11,585 bases of DNA from Scatocola faecipullorum (GTDB taxonomy: Bacteria > Pseudomonadota > Alphaproteobacteria > RF32 > CAG-239): positions 1-11,585 of the forward strand of contig DVNC01000004.1 of the NCBI GenBank assembly GCA_018714685.1. The letters are read 5' to 3'. This document shows, one piece after another, positions 1 to 6,124 of this stretch. The position numbers were made by a program, and so were the translations under genes. The notes beneath the pieces are model-generated. The model ran no database searches and had not been told where the DNA came from. It saw nothing but the letters and a program-made list of their open reading frames with translations. Position 1 is the first letter of the stretch. The number at the start of each line of letters is the position of its first letter.

Positions 1-54
1 AATTTCTGCGCGGGTGTGGTTAAGGTTGGTTAAACGCTGTCTTTTTTTCAACAT
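1..54 (-). CDS. N-terminus of an unidentified protein, cut by the left edge
   Basis: An open frame starts with ATG at 54-52 and stays open to base 1, giving MLKKRQRLTNLNHTRAEI (18 residues). The start is supported by a Shine-Dalgarno-like CGGAG at 66-62, placed 7 bases before the ATG. The basic N-terminus has no hydrophobic stretch, so a cytoplasmic protein is likely. The family cannot be recognised from so few residues. It lies 68 bases downstream, in the same orientation, of the terminator that ends the structured RNA at 122-290. It could therefore be an independent gene or one reached by read-through. No convincing promoter of its own was found between 55 and 121. Confidence 0.5.
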   Translation of the reverse strand, partial: MLKKRQRLTNLNHTRAEI

Positions 55-121
55 ATTACAACTCCGTTTTTGTCTTAAAACTCTCGCCGTCGTCAACGAA
101 ATTCGGGCGAAAAATTTATTT

Positions 122-290
122 GGTTAAAACAAAACCCACCTTTGGAATTAAAGGTGGGGGAGTTGACAACTGCATAACAAACAGTCCGGGTTATTCGCGC
201 ATAGCCTTATATTCCCGGCTCCCCCTTGAGAGGAGTCGTTTATTTTGTTATGGGAGCTGTCACACTCCGCAAGCCATCTCTGACCTGCAG
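122..290 (-). ncRNA. Structured small RNA or leader RNA, family unknown
   Basis: The region folds into a long irregular rod. Helix pieces are 159-163 with 264-268, 164-168 with 258-262, and a perfect 9-bp helix 173-181 with 244-252. The rod is capped by a multiloop holding two hairpins (186-190 with 214-218; 219-224 with 230-235). Three observations point to the minus strand as the RNA. Base pairs 169:257 and 223:231 are G-U wobbles on minus but A-C mismatches on plus. The adjoining hairpin (135-158) is followed by a U tract only on minus. A candidate promoter lies at 296-323 in the same direction. The terminator stem abuts the rod without overlapping it, which fits a stand-alone RNA better than a switching riboswitch. 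I could not assign a family. Options are a 6S-like RNA, a leader for the gene at 54-1, or a remnant of an IS200/IS605-type end or guide RNA. Confidence 0.5.
123..158 (-). terminator. Intrinsic terminator ending the structured RNA
   Basis: A perfect 9-bp stem (CCCACCTTT at 135-143 with AAAGGTGGG at 150-158) and a 6-base loop are followed on the minus strand by TTTTGTTTT. On the plus strand no T tract follows, so the terminator acts leftward only. Confidence 0.8.
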
Positions 291-295
291 AAATT

Positions 296-323
296 ATCTT
301 AAAGGTTAAAAGTTAAATTGCAA
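296..323 (-). promoter_or_regulatory. Candidate promoter for the structured RNA
   Basis: On the minus strand a TTGCAA -35-like box (323-318) is followed after 16 bases by TAAGAT (301-296). An overlapping GATAAT (298-293) gives a 19-base spacer. Transcription would start near 285-290, just before the folded region. The region is AT-rich, so chance matches are possible. Confidence 0.35.
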
Positions 324-391
324 TTAAAAAAGTATTTGGGTGGAATTTTTGAAATGAAAGGCGGCGAGCTTTGAAACTGTGATCAGGGGAA

Positions 392-423
392 GCAGAGAAA
401 AAGCAGAAATGCTTTTTCTCTGC
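392..423 (-). terminator. Hairpin terminator of the sugar transporter gene
   Basis: A perfect 13-bp inverted repeat (392-404 with 411-423) with a 6-base loop lies 10 bases past the transporter stop codon. The 3' arm on the minus strand is T-rich (GCTTTTTCTC), but no clean T tract follows the stem. Termination efficiency is therefore uncertain, although the position is typical. Confidence 0.65.
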
Positions 424-433
424 CTGTTATGGC

Positions 434-1822
434 TTAAAAGCGGCGGGCAGGGAGGCCTTCGGCCCAGTTTTTTTCAATCTGTTCGAGTGAACGTCCTTTG
501 GTTTCAGGAATGTAACGGAAAGTGAACCACAGGCTGAAAATACCGACCAGTCCGAACATCCAGAAAGTGTAAGCTTCGCCGATATGTTCCAGCAAAACGG
601 GGAACGTGAGCGCAACCAGAAAGTTAAATCCGAAATTGGCCATGGTGCAGATGCTCATGGCAAGGCCGCGGATTTTCAGCGGCATAATTTCAGAGATGAT
701 AATCCAGCCGATCGGGCCGAGGGAAAAGGCAAAGCAGGCAATGTAGATGACAATGCTGCCGACGGCAACCCATTTGAGGCTGTCGCCGAGATAATCGGTG
801 AGCCAGAATGATCCGCCGAGAACAAACAGGCTTGCGGTGATGCCGGCCAGTCCGGCATAGAGCAGCGGCTTGCGTCCCAGACGGTCGGTGAAGAAAATGG
901 CGACGAAGGTCATTAAAAAGTTTACCACGCCGACGCCGATGGTGGCGTAAAGAGCTCCCAGCGTGTCGGTGAAACCGGCGGCCTGAAAAATGGTGGCAGT
1001 GTAGTAAATGATGGTGTTGATGCCGGTACAAATCTGCATAAACATCATGCCGATGCCGACAATGACCGGCATAAGCATCCAACGGGCAAAAGATGAACGT
1101 GACGCGCTTTGAACCGATGTGTTTAAGGTGGCTTTAATTTCTTTGACATGTTTGTCGGCGTCAGTTTCCGGCTCAATTTTACGGAAGATTTCCTTGGCTT
1201 CCTTTTCACGCTTTTTGCTGATCAGCCAGCGCGGCGTATCGCCCAGAAAACTGATGCCGACCAGCAGAATCAACGCCGGAATCAAACCGGAACCGAGCAT
1301 CCAGCGCCAGTTATATTCGCTTAGCGCGAAGATACGGTTAATCAGATAGGAGAAGAGAATGCCGGCAGTGATGGCAAGCTGGTATAGAGAAACCAGCATT
1401 CCACGGACTTTTTGCGGCGAAATTTCAGACAAATACAGCGGTACGACGAAGTTTACCATACCGATCGCCAAGCCGAGAATCATCCGCCCGGCAATCAGCC
1501 AGCCGACGGAGGAGGCAAAGCCGCAGAGAATCGAACCGAGGGCGAAGATGACCGCCGTGGCAATAATGACCTTTTTGCGTCCGTACATGTCGGCGAGCAC
1601 GCCGTTTGCCGCGGCTCCGATAACCGCACCGACCAAAGCCGAACTGACGACCCAGCCTTTGGCCAGACTGGTGAGCGGCCAGGTGTCGTTAATGAACAGC
1701 AGGGCGCCGGAAATGACTCCGGTGTCAAAACCGGAAAGCAGTCCGCCGAGCGAGGCGACTGCGGCGATGACATAAAGCCAGAGGTGGCGGGGCTTGTAGG
1801 AGGAAAAAGCGGATGCGGTCAT
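434..1822 (-). CDS. Sugar-proton symporter, MFS sugar porter family
   Basis: This 462-residue, 12-helix inner-membrane protein belongs to the sugar porter branch of the major facilitator superfamily, which includes XylE, GalP, AraE and the GLUTs, and probably imports a monosaccharide with a proton. Family motifs are in order: GFDTGVISGA (31-40), YGRKK (80-84), PLYLSEISPQKVRG (128-141), TPRWL (196-200), QICTGINTIIYY (263-274), DRLGRK (313-318), GPIGWIIISEIMP (369-381) and PETKGRSLE (439-447). Sugar-contact positions equivalent to XylE Q168, Q288, N294 and W392 are kept (Q148, Q263, N269, W373). The second glutamine of the usual QQ pair is Ile264. AGAAAGG lies 8 bases before the ATG. It is transcribed alone, divergently from mltB. 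The exact sugar cannot be told. Confidence 0.9.
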   Translation of the reverse strand: MTASAFSSYKPRHLWLYVIAAVASLGGLLSGFDTGVISGALLFINDTWPLTSLAKGWVVSSALVGAVIGAAANGVLADMYGRKKVIIATAVIFALGSILCGFASSVGWLIAGRMILGLAIGMVNFVVPLYLSEISPQKVRGMLVSLYQLAITAGILFSYLINRIFALSEYNWRWMLGSGLIPALILLVGISFLGDTPRWLISKKREKEAKEIFRKIEPETDADKHVKEIKATLNTSVQSASRSSFARWMLMPVIVGIGMMFMQICTGINTIIYYTATIFQAAGFTDTLGALYATIGVGVVNFLMTFVAIFFTDRLGRKPLLYAGLAGITASLFVLGGSFWLTDYLGDSLKWVAVGSIVIYIACFAFSLGPIGWIIISEIMPLKIRGLAMSICTMANFGFNFLVALTFPVLLEHIGEAYTFWMFGLVGIFSLWFTFRYIPETKGRSLEQIEKNWAEGLPARRF

Positions 1823-1870
1823 GGGATAAACCTTTCTGCTGGATTATTAATACTAAAATATATAGCGATT

Positions 1871-1879
1871 ATTATAGCA
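1871..1879 (-). promoter_or_regulatory. Extended -10 promoter of the sugar transporter
   Basis: On the minus strand TGCTATAAT is a perfect extended -10 element (TGn plus TATAAT), which can work with a poor -35 box. The predicted start near 1864 leaves a leader of about 40 bases before the ATG at 1822. The only -35-like sequence at normal spacing is weak (TTTTAA at 99-94 of the 1800 block, i.e. 1899-1894). Confidence 0.5.
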
Positions 1880-1884
1880 AAATT

Positions 1885-1905
1885 AAGAGGTTTTTAAAAG
1901 CTCTT
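1885..1905. promoter_or_regulatory. Near-perfect 21-bp palindrome, possible operator
   Basis: AAGAG at 1885-1889 mirrors CTCTT at 1901-1905. The inner TTTT (1891-1894) mirrors AAAA (1896-1899) around a central T at 1895, and the only mismatch pair is G1890/G1900. The palindrome lies immediately upstream of the transporter's extended -10 and covers its -35 zone, where a repressor of a sugar-transport gene would be expected. It is AT-rich, so chance is not excluded. The rest of 1823-1946 holds only AT-rich promoter-like sequence, including a weak TATATT at 1925-1930 that could serve mltB. Confidence 0.3.
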
Positions 1906-1946
1906 TTGTAAAATTTCCGACAGGTATATTTAAGAATGGAATAAAA

Positions 1947-3239
1947 ATGGCATATTCAAAGGTTACGGGCTTGCTGGCAGCAGTGCTGCTGAGCGGAACG
2001 ATTATCTGTTCGGCGGGAGCCGTCCGGGCAGCGGATAAGGTTGAAGCGCCGGAAGAATATCTGGACTGGCTCGATGACATGAAAGAGGAGATGATTGACA
2101 GGGGCATTTCCAAAAAGACAATCAAAAAAGTGTATGCCGAAGATTATTATCATCCGGAGCCCGAAGTGGTTAAAATCGACCGGAATCAGACGGAATTCGT
2201 ACTTACTTTTACCGATTATGCCAACCGGGTGGTGACAGCCAAACGGGTGGCCGAAGCGCGGACCAAATATAAGGAACTTTATCCTTTGTTTAAGGATTTG
2301 GAAGGGAAATACGGCGTTCCCTTTAATTATCTGGTTGCCTTTTGGGCCATGGAAAGCAATTTCGGGCGGAATTTCGGCAATTATCAGGTGGTGGACGCTT
2401 TGACGGTTTTGAGCTATGACCGCCGCCGACCGAAGTTTTTCCGCGAAGAGTTGTATCAGGCTCTGAAAATTATTGACGACTGGGAAATTGACCATACCAA
2501 GATGGAAGGGTCATGGGCCGGAGCCATGGGGCATTTTCAGTTTATGCCGTCCACATTCAACGCTTATGCCGTCGATTATAACGGTGACGGCAAAATAGAC
2601 ATTTGGCATTCGTTTGAAGATGCGGCCGCTTCGGCTGCCAATTATCTGCACGAGGCCGGGTGGAAAGCGGGCGAACCTTGGGGAGCCGAGGTTTCGCTGC
2701 CGTGGAATTTCGACTATGCTCAGACCGGGCGGACAAAGCTCAAGACGGTTAAAGAATGGGCTGCTGCCGGCGTGCGTCTGGCCGACAATAAAAAGCTGCC
2801 TTTTGCCGCCGAAAGCAAGGGGGCTGTTCTGCTTCCCGAGGGCAAAAAAGGCAAGGCTTATCTGGTTTTGCACAATTTTAACGTTATTATGAAATGGAAC
2901 CGGTCGGAAAACTATGCCCTGGCTGTCGGGCTGCTGGCCGATTATACGGTTTCGGGCAAAAAATGGAAAGCGATGGCACAAGCGCCGGCCGTTCGTCTGA
3001 AAGCCGACGATGTGCTGAAGGTTCAGGCTTTTATCAACAAACTGGGGTGGTTTAAGCTTGATGAAGACGGACAGCTGGGCAGCAAAACCCGGGAGGCGAT
3101 TCAGAAGGTTCAGCAAAAAGCAAAACTGCAGCCGGACGGTTATCCCGATTATCAGCTGCTGAACAAGATAAACAAGTATAATCCGGATATCGGTTTTGCC
3201 GTTCCGGTGCAGCCGCGAAAATTACACAGACGGAAATAA
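1947..3239 (+). CDS. mltB: Lytic murein transglycosylase B-type protein
   Basis: This 430-residue periplasmic enzyme is predicted to cleave peptidoglycan between MurNAc and GlcNAc, leaving 1,6-anhydro ends. Residues 1-29 form a signal peptide (cleavage near VRA/AD). There is no lipobox, so it is a soluble form unlike E. coli MltB. The catalytic domain covers about 32-335. The likely catalytic acid is Glu136 in AFWAMESNFG, followed by the substrate-groove motif GAMGHFQFMPSTF (192-204) and an EF-hand-like DYNGDGKIDIW (210-220) as in Slt35. A peptidoglycan-binding domain of the PGB_1 type lies at about 352-408, followed by a basic tail. The Shine-Dalgarno is weak (GGA about 6 bases before ATG). 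It heads the plus-strand run and precedes rlpA, another glycan-cleaving protein. Confidence 0.9.
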   Translation: MAYSKVTGLLAAVLLSGTIICSAGAVRAADKVEAPEEYLDWLDDMKEEMIDRGISKKTIKKVYAEDYYHPEPEVVKIDRNQTEFVLTFTDYANRVVTAKRVAEARTKYKELYPLFKDLEGKYGVPFNYLVAFWAMESNFGRNFGNYQVVDALTVLSYDRRRPKFFREELYQALKIIDDWEIDHTKMEGSWAGAMGHFQFMPSTFNAYAVDYNGDGKIDIWHSFEDAAASAANYLHEAGWKAGEPWGAEVSLPWNFDYAQTGRTKLKTVKEWAAAGVRLADNKKLPFAAESKGAVLLPEGKKGKAYLVLHNFNVIMKWNRSENYALAVGLLADYTVSGKKWKAMAQAPAVRLKADDVLKVQAFINKLGWFKLDEDGQLGSKTREAIQKVQQKAKLQPDGYPDYQLLNKINKYNPDIGFAVPVQPRKLHRRK

Positions 3240-3293
3240 CAAGCTTTACGAAGCGGAAAAAAAAGTTTAGATTGAACAAAAATAAATTTAAAT

Positions 3294-3297
3294 GGGA
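3294..3297 (+). promoter_or_regulatory. Ribosome binding site deciding the rlpA start
   Basis: GGGA lies 6 bases before the ATG at 3304. It falls inside the alternative ATG at 3292, which has no Shine-Dalgarno upstream. Starting at 3304 also gives a clean lipoprotein signal peptide. Confidence 0.55.
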
Positions 3298-3303
3298 TTT
3301 TTG

Positions 3304-4206
3304 ATGAGACTTAACAAAGTAAACATATTGCTGTGTCTGACAGGCCTGTTTTTGGCGGGTTGCGCCAGCAATGAGGTGAACCTGTCGGATTCTCCTTATT
3401 CGCAGGCCGCGGCCATTAAAGGGCAGGGCGGCAGCTATAAGGTGGGCAAACCTTATAAAATTTCAGGACAATGGTATTATCCGAAAGAGGATTACAGCTA
3501 TTCGGAAGTCGGTATCGCTTCCTGGTACGGGAAAGATTTTCACGCGAAGAAAACCGCCAACGGCGAGAATTATGACATGAATACGCTGACGGCGGCACAC
3601 CGGACTTTGCCGCTGCCTTCCATTGTGCGGGTAACAAATCTGGAGAACGGCCGTTCGCTGGTTTTACGGGTTAATGACCGCGGGCCTTATGCGAAAAACC
3701 GGATTATAGACATTTCCAAGCGCGGAGCGCAGCTGCTGGGGTTTCAGACGCAGGGCACCGCTAAAGTCCGTGTCGATTTGCTGGAAGACGAGAGCAAGGA
3801 ATTAAAAGCGGCGTTGTTGAACGAACCGATGCCGACGCGCTATGATACACCCAAAAAGGCAACGGCTTATGCGGCAAACCGCATTAGCATTCCCAAGCGG
3901 CAGATTGAGGTTTATAAGGCGACCGGGCCGGCAGCTCCTGCTCCGGTAAGCTATCAAGCCTCGAATACGTCTGCCGGCAAGAGCTATTTTGTGCAGGCAG
4001 GTGCCTTTTCCAAACAGGATACCGCCCATTCTTTGAGCCGCAAACTGACGCAGTTCGGCAATGCCAGAGTGGCGGAAGCCGATGTGGACGGCAAGCGGTT
4101 TTACCGTGTTCGCCTGGGGCCGTTCAGTTTTCCCGAAGAGGCGGAGGTGACTTTGGCCAAGGTCCGCAACTACGGGATTCAGAATGCCAGCGTTGTTCGC
4201 GATTAA
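3304..4206 (+). CDS. rlpA: RlpA septal lytic transglycosylase, SPOR-domain lipoprotein
   Basis: This 300-residue lipoprotein is predicted to cut glycan strands that lack stem peptides, usually at the division site. The signal peptide ends in a lipobox LAGC with the lipidated Cys at residue 20. Ser-Asn at +3/+4 does not look like an inner-membrane retention signal, so the outer membrane is likely. The double-psi beta-barrel domain spans about 70-160. It carries the family motifs GIASWYG, KTANGE, TAAHRTLPLP (His99) and RVNDRGPY (Asp125), the latter two holding the proposed catalytic residues. A linker rich in Ala and Pro leads to a SPOR domain (about 226-298, YFVQAGAFS to YRVRLGPF), which binds denuded septal glycan. 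An in-frame ATG at 3292 would add four residues. The gap to the following carboxypeptidase gene is 24 bp. Confidence 0.93.
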   Translation: MRLNKVNILLCLTGLFLAGCASNEVNLSDSPYSQAAAIKGQGGSYKVGKPYKISGQWYYPKEDYSYSEVGIASWYGKDFHAKKTANGENYDMNTLTAAHRTLPLPSIVRVTNLENGRSLVLRVNDRGPYAKNRIIDISKRGAQLLGFQTQGTAKVRVDLLEDESKELKAALLNEPMPTRYDTPKKATAYAANRISIPKRQIEVYKATGPAAPAPVSYQASNTSAGKSYFVQAGAFSKQDTAHSLSRKLTQFGNARVAEADVDGKRFYRVRLGPFSFPEEAEVTLAKVRNYGIQNASVVRD

Positions 4207-4230
4207 TTATAATGTAAGGATTGAGAGAAA

Positions 4231-5385
4231 ATGAGCTTCAGAACCAAACTCTATACAAGCGTGATTGCCGGTGCCTTTATTTTGGCGGGAGCCGGACAGG
4301 CTCTGGCGATTGAGACCACTGCCCGCAATGTTATTCTGACCGATTATGACACCGGGCAGATTCTGTTTGCCAAAGATCATCAGAAAATGGTGCCGCCGGC
4401 TTCCATGAGCAAACTGATGACGGTTTACATTATTTTCTCGAAGCTTAAGGACGGTTCGCTTTCGCTGGACGATACCTTTACCGTCAGTGAAAACGCCTGG
4501 CGCAAAGGCGGAGCCGCCAGCGGCGGTTCAACGATGTTTTTGAACATCGGCGAGGAAGTCCGGGTTGAGGATTTGATTAAGGGCATTATCATTCAGTCCG
4601 GCAATGATGCCTGTATTGTGGCGGCGGAAAATTTGGCCGGAAGCGAAGACGATTTTGCCGTTTTAATGAACAAAACGGCTAAAAAACTGGGGATGAACAA
4701 CAGTTCTTTTATGAATGCAACCGGGCTGCCGGATCCGAATCACCGGATGTCGGTTGAAGATTTGGCCAAACTGGCAAGACTGATTATTTCCGAATTCCCG
4801 GGGTATTATTACCTCTTTTCGCAGAAAACGTTTACGCATAACAACATCACCCAGGGCAACCGCAATCCTCTGTTGTATTCGATGCCGGGAGCGGACGGTC
4901 TGAAAACCGGACATACGGAAGAGGCCGGTTTCAGCCTGACGGCTTCGGTTAAACGCGGCGACCGGCGTCTGATTGAGGTTATGACCGGAACCAAGAGCAA
5001 CAAAGAGCGTTCCGAAGAGGCGGGAAAGATTATGAGCTACGGTTTCCGCGAGTTTGACAATTATGACATTCTGACCAAAGGGCAGAAAATTGCCGAGATT
5101 CCGGTCTGGTTCGGAACCGAGAAGAGTGTTGAGCTGGTTGTTAGCGAGAATGTCAAACGGACGATTAAGAAAAACAAAGCCGCCAATGTCAAAATGACGG
5201 CGGTTTATGACAAGCCGGTCAAGGCGCCGATTAAAAAAGGCGACAAGCTCGGCGTGGTTAAAGTGGAAATTCCGGGCCAGCCCGATTTTGAAGTTCCGCT
5301 GTTGGCAGACCGTGACGTCGGTAAGCTCGGCATGCTCGGCAAAATCGGCGAAAACTTGAAATATCTGGTTTTCGGGGAAAATTAA
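4231..5385 (+). CDS. dacC: D-alanyl-D-alanine carboxypeptidase (PBP5/6 type)
   Basis: This 384-residue class C low-molecular-mass penicillin-binding protein is predicted to remove the terminal D-Ala from peptidoglycan stem peptides. The signal peptide ends at about ALA26. The three active-site motifs are complete: SxxK as S58-M-S-K61, SGN at 123-125 and KTG at 225-227. A PBP5_C beta domain follows (about 275-365). The C-terminal end (about 366-384, with LGKIGENLKYLVFG) has the look of an amphipathic membrane-anchoring helix. An AAGGA-type Shine-Dalgarno stands about 11 bases before the ATG. It sits between rlpA and tmk, the usual alphaproteobacterial location. The symbol is a family-level choice, since dacF and dacA are used for similar genes. 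Confidence 0.93.
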   Translation: MSFRTKLYTSVIAGAFILAGAGQALAIETTARNVILTDYDTGQILFAKDHQKMVPPASMSKLMTVYIIFSKLKDGSLSLDDTFTVSENAWRKGGAASGGSTMFLNIGEEVRVEDLIKGIIIQSGNDACIVAAENLAGSEDDFAVLMNKTAKKLGMNNSSFMNATGLPDPNHRMSVEDLAKLARLIISEFPGYYYLFSQKTFTHNNITQGNRNPLLYSMPGADGLKTGHTEEAGFSLTASVKRGDRRLIEVMTGTKSNKERSEEAGKIMSYGFREFDNYDILTKGQKIAEIPVWFGTEKSVELVVSENVKRTIKKNKAANVKMTAVYDKPVKAPIKKGDKLGVVKVEIPGQPDFEVPLLADRDVGKLGMLGKIGENLKYLVFGEN

Positions 5386-5386
5386 G

Positions 5387-6124
5387 ATGACATCGCTGAA
5401 AGGTAAAGTTGCCACCAAAGACGGAATAGACGGCGAGGAAATTCCCCAGTTGGAGTTTCCTTTTCCGCCGGTTCCCCGTCCCAAGGGCAAGTTTATTACC
5501 TTTGAGGGCGGCGAAGGAACCGGAAAATCAACCCAGCTGAAACTGCTTTCTGAGTTTCTGCATCAGCGGAAAATCAACAATCTGACTTCCAAAGAGCCGG
5601 GCGGAACCGATATCGGGCAGGAACTGCGGCGTTTGCTGGTAACCGGAGACAAAGACAAGTTTGATGCGGTTGCCGAATGCCTGCTTTATTATGCCGACCG
5701 GCGCATTCACCTGACCAATAAGGTGTGGCCGGCATTGAAAGAAGGAACCTGGGTGCTGAGCGACAGGTTTGCGGATTCTACGGTGGCTTATCAGTATTAC
5801 GGTTATGAGAAAAAGGTGCCGCTGGAAACTCTGAACGGCCTCTATCAGCTGACGGTGGGCGATTTTAAGCCTGATTTGACCATTTTGTTTGATTTGGATC
5901 CGAAAATCGGTTTGGAACGTTCTTATAAAAAATCTTTGCAGATGGAAGTTAAGGAAACCCGTTTTGAAGACAGGGGACTGGAATTTCATAACCGCCTGCG
6001 CGAAGGCTATCTGGAACTGGCGCAGAGCGACGGCAAGCGTTTTGTGGTGCTGAATGCCAATAAGACGATTGAAGATTTGCACCATGAGGTTATCCGGGTG
6101 ATTGCGGAAAGGTTTAAAATTTAA
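5387..6124 (+). CDS. tmk: Thymidylate kinase with an N-terminal extension
   Basis: This cytoplasmic enzyme phosphorylates dTMP to dTDP with ATP, an essential step for dTTP. The P-loop is GGEGTGKS (41-48), followed by EPGG (70-73), the DRF motif (126-128, in SDRFADSTVAYQ) and a LID segment rich in Lys and Arg (about 178-203). The P-loop lacks the arginine of the yeast/human class and the LID is basic, so it fits the E. coli-like class. The protein has 245 residues against roughly 205-215 in the family. The surplus is about 34 residues before the P-loop strand, ending in the proline-rich FPFPPVPRPKG. ATG 5387 is one base after the previous stop, and GGGGA stands about 10 bases upstream. A TTG at 5450, preceded by GAGG, would give a more usual length. 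The stop overlaps the holB start (TAATG). Confidence 0.93.
   Translation: MTSLKGKVATKDGIDGEEIPQLEFPFPPVPRPKGKFITFEGGEGTGKSTQLKLLSEFLHQRKINNLTSKEPGGTDIGQELRRLLVTGDKDKFDAVAECLLYYADRRIHLTNKVWPALKEGTWVLSDRFADSTVAYQYYGYEKKVPLETLNGLYQLTVGDFKPDLTILFDLDPKIGLERSYKKSLQMEVKETRFEDRGLEFHNRLREGYLELAQSDGKRFVVLNANKTIEDLHHEVIRVIAERFKI

Noticed and set aside
120..302. 60-residue plus-strand open frame
   Set aside because: It begins at a TTG without a ribosome binding site and runs straight through paired RNA helices and the terminator stem. Structure explains the sequence better than coding.
584..1897. Plus-strand open frames opposite the sugar transporter
   Set aside because: They lack recognisable domains and ribosome binding sites, and lie over a transporter with all family motifs.
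3240..3262. Small hairpin after mltB as a terminator
   Set aside because: The stem GCTT/AAGC is only 4 bp and is followed by A-rich rather than T-rich sequence, so read-through into rlpA is more likely.
3292..3303. Earlier ATG for rlpA
   Set aside because: No Shine-Dalgarno precedes it, whereas GGGA is correctly spaced for ATG 3304, which also gives a typical lipoprotein signal peptide.
4663..5490. 275-residue antisense open frame over dacC and tmk
   Set aside because: It is opposite two well-supported genes with complete active sites, and its residues are rich in Arg, Asn, Gln, Phe and Ile as expected for a frame mirrored by codon bias. The same applies to the long antisense frames at 6238-7059, 7197-7889 and 8342-9016.
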